A stretch of DNA of 64,000 bases, taken from Kingdonia uniflora (Eukaryota > Streptophyta > Magnoliopsida > Ranunculales > Circaeasteraceae). The stretch is from assembly GCA_014058105.1 (NCBI GenBank), contig JACGCM010001655.1:3038001-3102000 (forward strand), read 5' to 3'. The notes below the pieces were generated by a model. That model was not told where the DNA came from. It made no database searches and saw only the letters and a list, made by a program, of their open reading frames with translations. Made by a program: the position numbers and the translations under genes. Positions 32,565 through 44,203 of this stretch are shown one piece after another; positions within the stretch are counted from its first letter, which is position 1; the number at the start of each line of letters is the position of its first letter.

Positions 32565-33395
32565 CTACCCCGGTATAATACACACTTGGACATTTCCCCA
32601 CTCTAATAATTTATCTTGGGTTTTAAGGACCTTTTGCATGGCCATCCAATTGATAAAACAATGTCTTGAGATGCATCCTTTAAACCATATAAGGTTACTC
32701 CAGTCAACAATACTTTTATGTTGTCTAGTTTTCCCATAAGTGCTCTTTAAACTATATTCACCATCCTTGGACACTATCCAAACATTTCTATCCTGACAGC
32801 CATCATAGATCTTGACCTTCTCAATAAGCATAGCAAGGTGTCCCAACAAGTGGTTATTCTTTGAGAGAGACCATTTACCATCATGAATGAGATTACCGAC
32901 CTTTGCCTTTTTATTAAGATAAGCTCTATACAACAGATGTTGGGGGAATCAAGCTATTAATACCCCCAATGGGTGCCAAGGATCCCCCCATAAATCAGTT
33001 TTAGTCCCATCCCCCACACGGTGGAGCACCATCACCCAAGCTTTAGCTCTAAGCTGTAAAATCTTCTTCTAGCACCAAAAAGCATCTGAAGGAATCTTTA
33101 ACTGTCAAAAGTTTCTCCCTTTTATAAAGCTTCTCTGAACCCAGTTAACCCAAATAGTGTCTTTAGAAGAAGCAATAGACCAAATGTGCCTCATAATGGA
33201 AGCAATGTTACAAATCCCAAGGTCCCTTATACCTAGGCCTCCTTCCTTGAAGGGGAAACACACCTTAGTCCAACTAACATTAGAAACAATAGGAGATAAG
33301 TCCACACCAGCCCATAAAAATCGTTTACAAAGGCTATTAATCTCAGTAATAACTCTTTGGGGTAACACAAAACTAGCAGTCCAGTAGGTATGCAT
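32565..33395 (-). pseudogene. LINE ORF2 linker and zf-RVT domain
   Basis: The 33,395-33,105 segment has the CKRFLWAGVD and WTKVCFPFKEGGLGIRDLGI patterns that follow RT in plant LINEs. The 32,933-32,565 segment (GEYSLKSTYGKTR, WFKGCISRHCFINWMAMQKV, TQDKLLEWG) matches the zf-RVT domain, a zinc-binding module of non-LTR retroelements. Confidence 0.8.
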
Positions 33396-33399
33396 AGCA

Positions 33400-34945
33400 C
33401 TAAGAATAACATTTAGGAGTTAGAATCTACCAACATAGGATAAAAATTTGCCTTTCCAAAAGGTAATTATTGTGTTTAGGCTCTCAATAAGGGGCATACA
33501 TTCAACATAGGTGAGTCTAGTAGATATCAAAGGGAGACCAAGATATTTAACATGTAAAGTACTTAAGTTAAAAGTCAAGGCATCTTTAAACTCATCAAGA
33601 CAAGAGTTGTTCATACTAGAACAGAAGATAAGACTCTTGCAGAAAAATTCCTAAAATCCCCAAGAGTACCAGCTAAGGCCTTAGAAAAATTGGTGTCTCC
33701 ACCCATAAAGGCCAGCAGGTTATCAGTAAAACAGAAGTAAGTGATGATAGGATCTCTGCACTTAGGATAGAGAGTATAGAGGCCAAGAGTAACCTTAGTC
33801 AAAAGCAATTGGTTAAGCACTTCCACCAAAAGGACAAAGATATAAGGGCACATGGGGTCCCCTTGCCGTATACCCCTTCTACCACAAAAGTAGCCATGAA
33901 GAATTCCATTCACACAAATAGAATAATTGGTAGTGGTAACACAGGCCTTAATCTAATTAATGAACCTCTCAGGAACATTGAATTTTTAAAGAGTATCAAA
34001 AATAGCCTTCTATCTAACAAGGTCATAGGCTTTCTTTAAGTCCACTTTGATTGTACACCTAGCAGGGCCATTATCTCTATGATAGTTTCTCACAAGATCA
34101 TGAAAGATCATCACATTATCTTGAATGCTCCTTCCAGAAATGAGTGGAAATTGGTTGTCACCAATGATCTTCCCCGTGCGAAGCTTTATTATGGTAGTCA
34201 AAATCTTGGATATACACTTGCAAACAACATTATTGCAGGTAATAAGTCTGAAAACACAAAACTTCGAAGGGTTAGGGATTTTGGGCACAAAATTAATATT
34301 AGTGGTATTTATCTCCCCTAGCCTTTGCCCTAACCTAAAAAATTTGCTAACAACTCTAGTAAAATCAATGCCAGTAATAGACCAAGTACACTTGAAGAAA
34401 TTAGCAGAATATCTATCAGGTCTAGGGGCCTTATCATCTCTAATAGAAGTAAGGGATGGAGTAATCTCCACTCCAGTCACATCCTCTCCAAAGAAGTCAT
34501 GGTTAGTATCATCCAAAATAATAGGCAAATGGACTCTCTTAAGAACCTCTCTGTCATACTCAAACTCATGTTCAGCTCCAAAAATACCTTTAAAATACTC
34601 AATAACCTTTTCTCCAATCTCTTGAGCATTATCAATCTTAAACCCATTCTCATCATAAATACGGTTAATCAGAATCCTTTATCTCATTTCCTTAACAGAG
34701 TTGTGGAAGTAAGTTGTGTTACTATCTCCCAAGTTGAGCCACAACACTCTAGATTTTTGCTTAAGATAAGGCTCTTCTTTCCTAGTAGACAAGGAATAAT
34801 CCTTAACACACTGTCTTTCAGTTATTGATAACTCATTGTTTAAAGGATCAACATGCAACATAGTCTGAGCTTGTTTCATCTTTTGTTTGGTAATCAACAC
34901 TCTCTTGGCAATGTCACTCTTTATATTCTTGTTCCACTCCACAAT
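33400..34945 (-). pseudogene. LINE ORF2 reverse transcriptase, broken
   Basis: Segments in order: LWLNLGDSNTTYFHNSVK (34,750), ITPSLTSIRDDKAPRPDRYS (consensus K-A-P-G-P-D-G), LITCNNVVCKCISKILT, FPLISGRSIQDNVMIFHDL, KVDLKKAYDLVR, and RRGIRQGDPMCPYIFVLL (consensus R-Q-G-D-P-L-S-P-Y-L-F). The catalytic box reads CFTDNLLAF instead of FADDL. The final part has CLDEFKDALTFNLSTLHVKY and KYLGLPLI. Frame breaks separate the blocks, so the enzyme is dead. Confidence 0.85.
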
Positions 34946-34949
34946 ACCA

Positions 34950-35745
34950 CATATATAGGATTCCCTTTAAGCTTAACTTTCCAAGACTTATCAAAAAGCT
35001 CCAAGAAAATAGGTTCCTCAGTCCAACAATTAAATAATTTGAAAGACTTATGACCCCCACACTCCTTCCTAAAAGAAGAATAAAATCATGGGTGAATGGT
35101 CTGAAATACCTTGAGGCAAAAACTCTACTTCATTATCAGGCATGTTGTTAATCTAAAGAGCATTCATAAAGACCCTACCAATCTTGTTAACAACTCTATC
35201 ACCACCCACTTGATAGTTATAATCAACCAATCTAGTATTTTGAACACAATACAAAAAATCCATATACGGAGTTGGAAGGAGCTCAGCTTTGATAACCTTC
35301 TCATTGAAGTGTAATATAGAGTAAAAATCTCCTAATAATACCCAAGGAAATTTAATATTAGTAGCATAAGCTTCAATTTTACTCCAGAGACTCCTCCTGG
35401 GAACATGGTCATTCAAGCCATAGACAAAGGAAGTAAACCACTTTTCCCCATCAAGGCCAATGACTAGAACATGTATGACTTGGGCACTCTTATCAATCAT
35501 CTCACAGTTCACCACGTTAAGGTCCCAGCAAACCTAAATTCTCCCAAGATCAAAGTATTCATAGTTCCCAATCCAACTCCACCCTCTACAAATATTACTC
35601 AAAATAAAATCCTTATTCTGGTCAAGCACTTTTGTTTCAACAATCCCAATCATACTCAGCTTATACTTAGTAATTAACTTACCAACTTCGTTTTGTTTGA
35701 GAGAGTCATTAAGCCCTCTCACATTCTAGCAGGTTGTATTAATCA
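34950..35745 (-). pseudogene. LINE ORF2 endonuclease (APE-type), broken
   Basis: Starts NVRGLNDSLKQNEVGKLI (about 35,730), the W-N-[VI]-R-G-L-N entry typical of plant LINE endonucleases. It continues IGIVETKVLDQN, where family members have the catalytic E-T-K. Then come FVYGLNDHVPRRSLWSKI and PWVLLGDFYSILHFNEK (consensus G-D-F-N), changed here at the catalytic Asn. Stops occur between segments. Confidence 0.75.
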
Positions 35746-36260
35746 TTAGATAACAAGGGGGTTTTAGACACTCCACATGCCGTACTTGGTGTAGTTTTAT
35801 CAATATATTTTCTCAAAATATTCAAGTGACCATTTTTATTTGCTAATTCATCTACTGATCCCCTATTAGTGCCATTGTCATTACTAGTAACCTGATTTGG
35901 TTTATGTGCCTGCACACTAGCATGGTTAGTCAAGTTTAAAATAGAGTTTGAGGGTTTAGAAGCATCCCTAGCTAACAGCAGTAGAGGCATGGATTTTTCT
36001 TCCATCTTTATCATTTCTCACAAGGTTCTCATTTGTTGAAAATGCATGCTTTACTTCACTCTCAGCTGGCCTTTTTGTTATAACCTACATAGAAGTAACA
36101 TTATTAGAGGTGTTGGCCCTTTCTTGGGTGTTTCCTATTTTCAAATTATCATTATCTATTATAGATCTTTCCTTCATAATGCTCTTGCTTCATTCCTTTT
36201 ATGATAACACTTAGATCTTCAACTATTTCCTCTTCTTCTCTCCATAACATGTCATATCTA

Positions 36261-37960
36261 CCTGGACACATATCTAAAAACTACCAGAACCGCAAACCTG
36301 TTGCTCAGGCAAACGTTACCGAAGAGCCCTTAGTGGCTATGATCACGGAGATCAACATGGTCGGTAGAACCGACGGGTGGTGGGCTGATTCGGGAGCTTC
36401 AAGGCATGTATGCTATGAGCGCAATTGGTTCAAGACCTATAAGGAAACTGAAGACCAGAAGGTGCTACTTAGGGATTCCCATTGCACCAAAGTGCTAGGC
36501 ACTGAAGATGTTGAACTGGTATTTACCTCTGGAAGGACAGTAACTCTGAAGGATGTGATGCACACTCCTGAAATGAGGAAGAATCTTATTTCTAGCTATC
36601 TTCTCAACAAGGCAAGATTTCAGCAGACCATTGGCTCAGATCAGTACATTTTGACTAAGGGTGGGATTTTTATGGGAAAGGGTTTTGCTTGTAATGGAAT
36701 GTTCAAATTGAGTATTGAAATAAATAAATCTGCTTCTGCTTACTTATTGTCTTCTTTTAGTATTTGGCACTCTAGACTATGTCATGTTAATAAGAAGCTA
36801 GTACACAATATGAGTAAGCTAGGTAGGATCCCTAAAGTAGATTTAAATGATTTTAATAAATGTCAATCTTGTAGTTAATCTAAGATTACTTAAACCTCAC
36901 ATAAAAGTGTTGTAAGGGAATCACACATTTTGGATTTAGTACACTCTGACATTTGCGAAATGAACGGTACATTAACTAGAAATAGTAAAAGATATTTTAT
37001 AACTTTTATTGATGATCACTCAAACTATACTCAGGTTTACCTAATGCGTTGCAAAAGTGAAGCTATAGATATGTTTAGGACATATGTAAGAGAGGTGAAA
37101 AATCAGTTTGATAGACACATTAAAAGATTTCGTAGTGATAGAGGCACAGAGTATGATTCACATAAATTTCAAAACTTGTATGAATCCTTAGGGATTATAC
37201 ATGAAACTACTGCTCCTTATTCTCCATAATCTAATGGTAAAGCTGAACGCAAAAATAGAACTTATACTAAGTTGATAGTTGTTATTTTACTTAGTTCTGG
37301 ATCACCCAAATCTTTATGGGGTAAAGCCATATTATGTGTTTGCCATGTTTTAAAGCGTATTCCTCATATCACATCTGAATTATCACCTTATGAAATTTGG
37401 AGAAAAAGAAAACCTAATGTTAGCTATTTTAAGGCTTGGGGTTGTTTAACCTATGTTCGTAAACCTGATCATAAACGGATAAAGCAAGCTAGTAGAGCTT
37501 TAGAATGTGTTTTCATTGGCTATGTTATTAAAAGTAAAGCTTACAGGTTTCTTGATATTAATAATAATGTAATTATTGAATCACGAGATGTTGTTTTCTT
37601 TGAGGACAAGTTTCCCTACTTACTGAGGGACAGTGGGGGTAGTAGTGGGGGTTCTCAACCTTCTACATCTTCGGCCCATAATGTACCTCAAGTAAACGTT
37701 CCTAGTGCTGTTGATTCTCATGATATAGACCTAGAACTTCTTAGAGAAAAACGTTTAAAGATTGCTAAGGATTTAGGTAATGATCTTGTTTTACATACCT
37801 TAGAATTGGACCCCAATACTATCAGAGAAACGTTAACCTCAAGTGACGATAATTTGTGGCAAGAGGCCATTGATGATGAAATGGATTCTCTTACTACATA
37901 TGAAACTTGGGACTTAGTTAACTTACCACCTGGTAGTCGTTCAATTGGGTGTAAATAGAT
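36261..37960 (+). pseudogene. Copia copy 1 protease, GAG-pre-integrase and integrase
   Basis: Protease: [13 protein letters not shown] (36,381 region) with the D-S-G-A active site intact. Pre-integrase: IWHSRLCHVNKKLVHNMSKL with the His and Cys zinc ligands and KCQSCS. Integrase core: LDLVHSDICEMNGTLTR and RSDRGTEYDSHKF (catalytic Asps), then a stop at 37,228 where the P-x-x-N-G-x-A-E segment (SNGKAERKNRTY) follows. The C-terminal part, 37,272-37,958, includes SLWGKAILCVCHVLKRIPH and FKAWGCLTYV. Several stops are present. Confidence 0.85.
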
Positions 37961-39382
37961 ATTAAAGATAAAACTTAAACTAGATGGTACTATAGCTAAA
38001 AATAAGGCAAGACTTGTAGCAAAGGGATATGTACAAAAGGAAAATATTGAATTCCTCGACACATATTCCCCAGTTACTCCTGCGACAACCATTAGAGTAT
38101 TATTGGTCGTTGTTGCCGTGCACGATTTGTTTATTCACCAAATGGATGCAAAAACTACATTTTTAAATGGAGAGCTTGAAGAGGAATTATATATGGATCA
38201 GCCAGAAGGCTTCGTGGCACATGGTGAGGAACACAAAGTATACAAGCTGAACAAGACCTTATACGGTCTAAAGCAAGCTCTAAAACAGTGGCACGATAGA
38301 ATCGGCCAATTACTTCTTACAAATTGTTTTAAGATTAACGTTGTTGATAAATGCCTATATTATAAAGTATCTGGTAAAAGTTGCATTATGATATGTCTAT
38401 AGGTTGATGATCTACTTATTTTTGGTTCTACACTTGATATCATTTTAGAGACCAAAACCATGTTTAACAATAATTTTGATATGAAAGACCTAGGCGAGGC
38501 TAGTGCAATTTTAGACATGAAGATCACACGTATAGATACTGGTATTACTCTTGATCAATCTCATTACATTGAGAAGATCTTGAAGAAGTACAAATATTTT
38601 GACCGTAGACCTGATTGAACTCCATGAGATCCACAAGTTAAACTTTTAAAGAACTTAGGGAAGGCAGTTAGACAGAAAGAATACGCAAGTATTATTGGTA
38701 GCCTTTACTATGCTACGGACTGTACTAAACCCGATATAGCTTATGCTGTAGGGGTTTAATATAGATTTACAAGTAAACCAAACTTGGCGAACTGGGGTAC
38801 TATTGATCGAGTTATGCGGTACCTGAAAAGGACCATGAACTTGGGTTTACACTATCACAATTTTCCCGCAGTCCTTGATGAATTTAGCGATGCAGATTGG
38901 AATTCATTACCGGATGATTCCAAAGCTACCAGCGGATACGTGCTTAGTATAGCTGGAGGGGCAGTTTCTTGGAGATCCAAGAAATAGACGATTCTAGCTC
39001 AATCAACTATGGAGTCTGATTTATTAGAACTAGCTGCAGCTAGTGCGGAGGCAAGTTGGTTGAAAGATCTCTTATCTTAAATTCCTTTATAGAGTAGGCT
39101 TATACCGTCGATACTGATCCACTCAGATAGTATTGCTGCAATAACCAAAGTATATAACAATTACTATAATGGTAAGAAGTTAGCGATACGCCGCAAGCAC
39201 AGTACGATGAGAGGTTACCTCACATCTAGTACAATTAAAGTAGATTTTATAAGATCGGAAAACAACTTGGCAGATCCTTTGACGAAAGGACTGTCTCGGG
39301 ACAAAGTGAGAAGCACATCCTTAGGGATGAGGCTAAAGCCCTTTATAGAATCACAAGTGGTAGGAACCCAACCAAAATGACT
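37961..39382 (+). pseudogene. Copia copy 1 reverse transcriptase and RNase H
   Basis: RT: KARLVAKGYVQKENIEFLDT, IHQMDAKTTFLNGELEEELY, and LNKTLYGLKQALKQWHDRIG. The catalytic box reads a stop followed by VDDLLIFG at about 38,401, where copy 2 has YADDLLIFG. A second stop lies in the following segment (38,616). RNase H: DEFSDADWNSLPDDSKATSG (38,870), AVSWRSKK then a stop, and an NNLADPLTKGLSRD end at about 39,260-39,295. Inactive. Confidence 0.85.
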
Positions 39383-40108
39383 GGAAATCCCAAGAAATAG
39401 GTTCAATGGGGAAAACAAATCACTGTGATATAGAATCAAGAAAATAAGGAGATTGTCACTCCAGAGTTCATCTCGTTATACATAAATGTAAATATACATA
39501 ATATCTTGTAGCGAATATTAGGCTGAGTTTCTTAAACTCTTAATGAGTTCTATATCTCATTCTTTAAGTGGGGTGTCTAGCTACAAGAACACTCTTAATA
39601 GACTCACCAAGTCACCAAAGTGATTGTAAAAGTGCGGCCGCTTCCTATGAAAAATTAGGCTAACTTCTCTAAAGCCTTCACCTATACTGGGATAAAGCAC
39701 ATGGCCGAAATGTGTTGGCATTTAGGAATTGCACCTGGTAGGGTTGAATGTGGTTTTCCTCACTGTGTAAAAGCAAATAATGAGTTCAACACTCTGATCA
39801 CTTATTATTCTTATACGTTGAAGATTGTCCACTACGTAAAGGTTCAAGTCTAAGGACACTTTTACTTATGTACATCTCTATATTTCAAAGGCGTTATCTC
39901 GTTTATTTTCTCGTTCGGAGAGTTTTTAAAAGTGGGGAATTGTTGGGTTATTTCAAAAACTTATTTGACCTTGGACTTGGACTTAAGTTTGGGCATGGGC
40001 TTGAGGCCTTTGTTATCATTTAAAGTGGGTATTTTATCTACTTCATTCTTCAAACGGTTATTCCTTTAAAAGACCAGATCTTCAGGGAGTAACGCATTCA
40101 TTCAAAGA

Positions 40109-40160
40109 ACGTAATGGACGTGAGACGTGATGATAACCGTTGTGTTTACATCTATAAATA
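40109..40160 (+). promoter_or_regulatory. LTR promoter: ACGT-core cluster and TATA box
   Basis: AACGTAATGGACGTGAGACG holds three ACGT cores within 20 bases, 25-50 bases upstream of TATAAATA (40,153-40,160). ACGT cores are the classic target of plant bZIP factors. The same block is present in the other LTRs of the family (44,936 region; inverted at about 46,105-46,125 and 49,750). Function is inferred. Confidence 0.5.
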
Positions 40161-40511
40161 CATTCATTCCTCCTACTATCAATACACAACACAAAACTAA
40201 TGTTCATCGCCTTTTCTCTTTCTCTCTCTAAAAACGGTTCATACTTGAGGTTTAAACTTATTCAGTTTTTTACGTAGACTTCCGGCGAAGCTACCGTATA
40301 TGCTCATTGTTTCCTAGGAGAGTACTTGAGATACTCTCTAAAGAGAGTGCGACCCACGCCTCGAGCGCTAATCATCTTGTTATTCTTTCAGATCAATCGT
40401 GGTTGCTGTTGCGAAGTTCGAAATTGTTATTTCTATTGTTATTTACCTGAGAAAGAATCTTTTTGTTGCTTCGACATAACATTTGTGGTATCGAAATTAC
40501 TGTTTCAAGTT

Positions 40512-40700
40512 ACTGTAGCAGATCGAAGTACAGTAGCATCTAGAAGATACTTTAGCACATCGAGTACTGTAGCAGCTCGAAGATATTATAGCAGATCGAA
40601 GTACTGTAGTAGCTCAAAGATACTGTAGCAGACCGAGTACTGTAGCAGATCGAAGTACTATAACAGATCGAAGTCTTGTAGCAGCTCGAAGTACTGTAGT
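40512..40700 (+). repeat. TACTGTAGCAGMTCGAAG repeats in LTR
   Basis: About nine tandem, imperfect copies of an 18-21 base motif with core TACTGTAGCAG[AC]TCGAAG. They lie downstream of the TATA box, so they should be transcribed (R/U5 part). Equivalent arrays lie at 45,340-45,540, 45,603-45,735, 49,205-49,375 and 49,978-50,095, with differing copy number. Confidence 0.85.
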
Positions 40701-40796
40701 TGTTGTTCTTAATTACTAAAAGGAAAGGGAAAACTAATAACAGGTTTTTTTTATAAATTATTCCTACAATTTTAAAGAGTATTAACTATCTGTAAT

Positions 40797-41735
40797 ATGG
40801 CTCTTACTTCAGAAGTGCTGAAATTTGACTCCAACAAACCCTCTAAGTTTGAAGGTCTTAACCTCAAGAGATGGAAGAACAAAATATTCTTTTATCTCAC
40901 ACTTAAGGAAGTGCCTTATGCTATAGAACAAGAATTCCCTATTGAACCTCCCGTTCCTATACCTGCGATTGACCCTGACCTGATTACAAACGAATATGAC
41001 AAAACATTATAATCAATTTCAAACTGGACTGAGGCTGACTTCAAATGCCGTAATTTCATTCTGAGCGGTCTAACAGACGAACTGTTCGATTACTATCTAC
41101 AGTCTGAAACTGCCATAGCCGTTTGGAAAGTATTACAGAGAAAGTATGATACGAAAGAGGCAGGCTCTCAAAGTTTGCCGTAAGCCGATATCTCAAGTTC
41201 ACTATAGTCGACAATAAGTCAGTAATTACCCAATCACATGACTTACAATGAATTGCGCATAATATCGCGTCCGAAGGGATACCTCTTGATGAACAATTTT
41301 AGATTGCCGTGATGATTAACAAATTACCGCCTAATTGTAAAGACGATAAAAATATCCTGCGACACAAGTCAAAGGAACTTACCATGGAGATCTTGATTAC
41401 TTATCTTAGGGTTGAAGAAGAATCTAGAAATCAATACCTGAAAGAGGAAATCCTTTTGGTTCAAGCCAAAGGGAAGGTCCATCTGAAACCTAAAGGGAAA
41501 CCTTTCAAGGCTAAGAATGGCGGTTATTGGAACAACCATCCTAACGGTGGTAATCCGAATAACCGTTAGAAAAATGGACACCAGAATCCTAATAAGGGAA
41601 CGAACCAAAAAGTCCTACCAAATAACGGAACAGTTTCTATTGTGTGCTTCAACTGAAACAAGCCTGGACACATATCAAGAAACTGCCGGAACCGCAAACC
41701 TGTTGCTCAGGCGAACATTACCGAGGAGCCCTTAG
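40797..41735 (+). pseudogene. Copia copy 2 gag (broken)
   Basis: ATG at 40,797 starts MALTSEVLKFDSNKPSKFEG, then LKRWKNKIFFYLTLKEVPY, the copia gag N-terminal pattern. A stop at 41,010 interrupts, after which NFILSGLTDELFDYYLQSET and AVWKVLQRKYDTKEAGS continue. The C-terminal part (41,309-41,700) is basic and Asn/Gly-rich (PKGKPFKAKNGG) and ends in a zinc knuckle C-F-N-[stop]-N-K-P-G-H-x4-C, where the second Cys codon is TGA. Confidence 0.8.
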
Positions 41736-42690
41736 TGGCTATGATCACGGAGATCAACATGGTCGGTGGAACCGACGGGTGGTGGGCTGATTCGGGCGCT
41801 TCTAGGCATGTATGCTATGAACGCAATTGGTTTAAGACCTATAAGGAAACTGAAGACCAGAAGGTGCTACTTGGGGATTCCCATTGCACCAAAGTGCTAG
41901 ACACTGAAGATGTTGAACTGGTATTTACCTCTGGAAGGACAGTGACTCTGAAGGATGTGATGCACACCCCTGAAATGAGGAAGAATCTTGTTTCTGGTTA
42001 TCTTCTCAACAAGGCAAGATTTCAGCAGACCATTGGCTCAGATCAGTACATTTTGACTAAGGGTGGGATTTTTGTAGGAAAGGGTTTTGCTTGTAATGGA
42101 ATGTTCAAATTGAGTATTGAAATAAATAAATCTGCTTCTGCTTACTTATTGTCTTCTTTTAGTATTTGGCACTCTAGACTATGTCGTGTTAATAAGAAGC
42201 TAGTACACAATATGAGTAAACTAGGTATGATCCCTAAAGTAGATTTAAATGATTTTGATAAATGTCAATCTTGTAGTCAAGCTAAGATTACTAAAACCTC
42301 ACATAAAAGTATTGTAAGAGAATAACACCTTTTGGATTTAGTGCACTCGGACATTTGCGAAATGGACGGTATATTAACTAGAAATAGTAAAAGACATTTT
42401 ATAACTTTTATTGATGATCACTCAAACTATACTCAGGTTTACCTAATGCGTTACAAAAGTGAAGCTATAGATATGTTTAGGACATATGTAACAGAGGTGA
42501 AAAGTCAGTTTGAAAGACACATTAAAAGATTTTGTAGTGATAGAGGCACAGAGTATGATTCAAATGAATTTCAAAACTTGAATAAATCCTTAGGGATTAT
42601 ACATGAAACTACTGCCCCTTATTTTCCATAATCTAACGGTAAAGTTGAACGTAAAAATAGAACTTATACTGAGTTGATAGTTGTAAGAGG
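41735..42690 (+). pseudogene. Copia copy 2 protease and integrase core
   Basis: Open frame 41,735-42,325: [13 protein letters not shown] protease and IWHSRLCRVNKKLVHNMSKL pre-integrase, in which the usual His of CHVN is changed to R. The integrase core continues at 42,332 (MDLVHSDICEMDGI, RHIKRFCSDRGTEYDSNEF). The segment after SNGKVERKNRTYT is deleted, joining directly to the RT entry at about 42,690. Confidence 0.85.
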
Positions 42691-43649
42691 CTATTGATGA
42701 TGAAATAGATTCTCTTACTACAAATGAAACTTAGGACTTAGTTAACTTACCTCCTTGTAGTCGTTCTATTGGGTGCAAATTGATATTAAAGAGAAAACTT
42801 AAACCAGATGGTACTATAGATAAATATAAGGCAAGACTTGTAGCAAATGGATATATACAAAAGGAAAATATTGATTTCTTCGACACATACTCCCCAGTTA
42901 CTTGTGTGACAACCATTAGAGTATTATCGGCCGTTGCTGCCGTGCACGATTTGTTTATTCACCAAATGGATGTAAAAATTGCATTTTTAAATGGAGAGCT
43001 TGAAGAAGAATTATATATGGATCAGCCTGAAGGCTTCATGGTACCTGGTGAGAAATACAAAGTCTGTAAGCTTAACAAGACCTTATACGGTCTAAAGCAA
43101 GCTCCAAAACAGTGGTACGACAGAATCGGCAAATTACTTCTTTCAAATTGTTTTAAAATTAACGTTGTTGGTAAATGCCTATATTATAAAGTATCTTGTA
43201 AAAGTTGTATTATGATATGTATATACGCTGACGATCTACTAATTTTTGGTTCTACATTTGATATCATTTTAGAGATCAAAATCATACTTAACAATAATTT
43301 TGATATGAAGGACCTAGGCGAGGCTAGTGTAATTTTAGGCATGAAGATCACATGCACAGACAATGGTACTACTCTTGATCAATCTCATTACATTGAGAAG
43401 ATCTTGAAGAAGTACAAATATTTTGACCGTAGACCTGCTTGTATTCCTTGTGATCCACACGTTAAACTTTTAAAGAACTTGGGGAAGGTAGTTAGACAAA
43501 AAGAATACGCAAGGATTATTGGTAGCCTTCACTACGCTGCGGACTGTACTAGACCCGATATAGCTTATGTTGTAGGGGCTCTATGTAGATTTACAAGTAA
43601 ACCAAGTTTGGCGCACTGGGGTGCTATTGATCTAGTTATGCGGTCCTGA
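42691..43649 (+). pseudogene. Copia copy 2 reverse transcriptase (long open frame)
   Basis: A 289-codon open frame from 42,780 has all RT blocks: KARLVANGYIQKENIDFFDT, LFIHQMDVKIAFLNGELEEE, LNKTLYGLKQAPKQWYDRIG, ICIYADDLLIFGS with an intact YADD box, NNNFDMKDLGEASVILGMKI and CTRPDIAYVVGALCRF. It ends with a frameshift before RNase H (YLKRTMN in copy 1). It is the best-preserved RT in the window, though its integrase is deleted. Confidence 0.88.
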
Positions 43650-44203
43650 AAAGGACCATGAACTTGGGTTTACACTATCAGAAGTTTCCCACGGTCCTTG
43701 ATGGATTTAGCGATGCAGATTAGAATTCATTTTCGGATGATTCCAAAGCCACCAGCGGATACGTGTTTAGCATGGCTGGAGGGGCAGTTTCTTGGAGATC
43801 TTAGAAACAGACGATTCTAGCTCAGTCGACTATGGAGTCTGATATATTAGCACTAGCTGCAGCTAGTACGTAGGCAAGTTGGTTAAAAGACCTTTTGTCT
43901 TATATTCATTTATGGAGTAGGCCTATACCGCCGATACTTATCCACTCAGATAGTACTGCTGTAATAGCCAGAGTACAGAATAATTACTATAATGGTAAGA
44001 AGTTAGCGATACGTCGCAAGCACAGTACGATGAGAGGTTACCTCACATCTAGTACTGTTACAGTGGATTTTATAAGATCGGAAAACAACTTGGCAGATCC
44101 TTTGACAAAAGGACTGTCTCGTGACAAAGTGTGGAGCACATCCTTAGGGATGGGGCTAAAGTCTGTTATAGAATCACAAGTGGTGGGAACCCAACCTAAA
44201 TGA
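43650..44203 (+). pseudogene. Copia copy 2 RNase H
   Basis: After the frameshift the frame reads RTMNLGLHYQKFPTVLDGF and FSDADQ, with Trp of the usual DADWN replaced by a stop (TAG). It then reads DSKATSGYVFSMAGGAVSWR followed by a stop. The last open part, 43,895-44,203, has PILIHSDSTAVIARVQNNYY and ENNLADPLTKGLSRDKVWS and a normal C-terminal end. Inactive. Confidence 0.8.

Larger units (their letters stand above)
31380..36260 (-). mobile_element. L1-type LINE, degenerate, minus strand
   Basis: Reading leftward: end of ORF1 (about 36,000-36,260), then ORF2 with endonuclease, reverse transcriptase, zf-RVT and a C-terminal RNase H ending near 31,684. A short 3' region with AATAAA near 31,415 follows. 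This order is that of plant L1 elements. No clear poly(A) tail or target-site duplicate is visible. The right end coincides with the truncated copia copy 1, so its 5' border is approximate. Confidence 0.8.
36261..39940 (+). mobile_element. Ty1/copia copy 1, 5'-truncated internal region
   Basis: Begins inside the gag zinc knuckle (CCTGGACACATATC), so LTR and most of gag are missing on the left. Protease, integrase, RT and RNase H follow in copia order. About 560 bases of non-coding sequence separate the RNase H stop (39,380) from the polypurine tract AGTGGGGAAT and the LTR at 39,941. It shares that LTR with copy 2. Confidence 0.85.
39941..40768 (+). repeat. LTR shared by copia copies 1 and 2 (828 bp)
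   Basis: Starts TGTTGGGTTATTTC after the tract AGTGGGGAAT and ends ATTCCTACA. TATA box TATAAATA at 40,153-40,160. Three ACGT cores lie at 40,109, 40,118 and 40,125, and TACTGTAGCAG-type repeats at about 40,512-40,700. It is the 3' LTR of copy 1 and the 5' LTR of copy 2. The partner LTR at 44,764-45,598 is very similar. Confidence 0.88.

Noticed and set aside
34125..34625. 166-codon plus-strand ORF
   Set aside because: Antisense shadow of the LINE reverse transcriptase; no independent motif.
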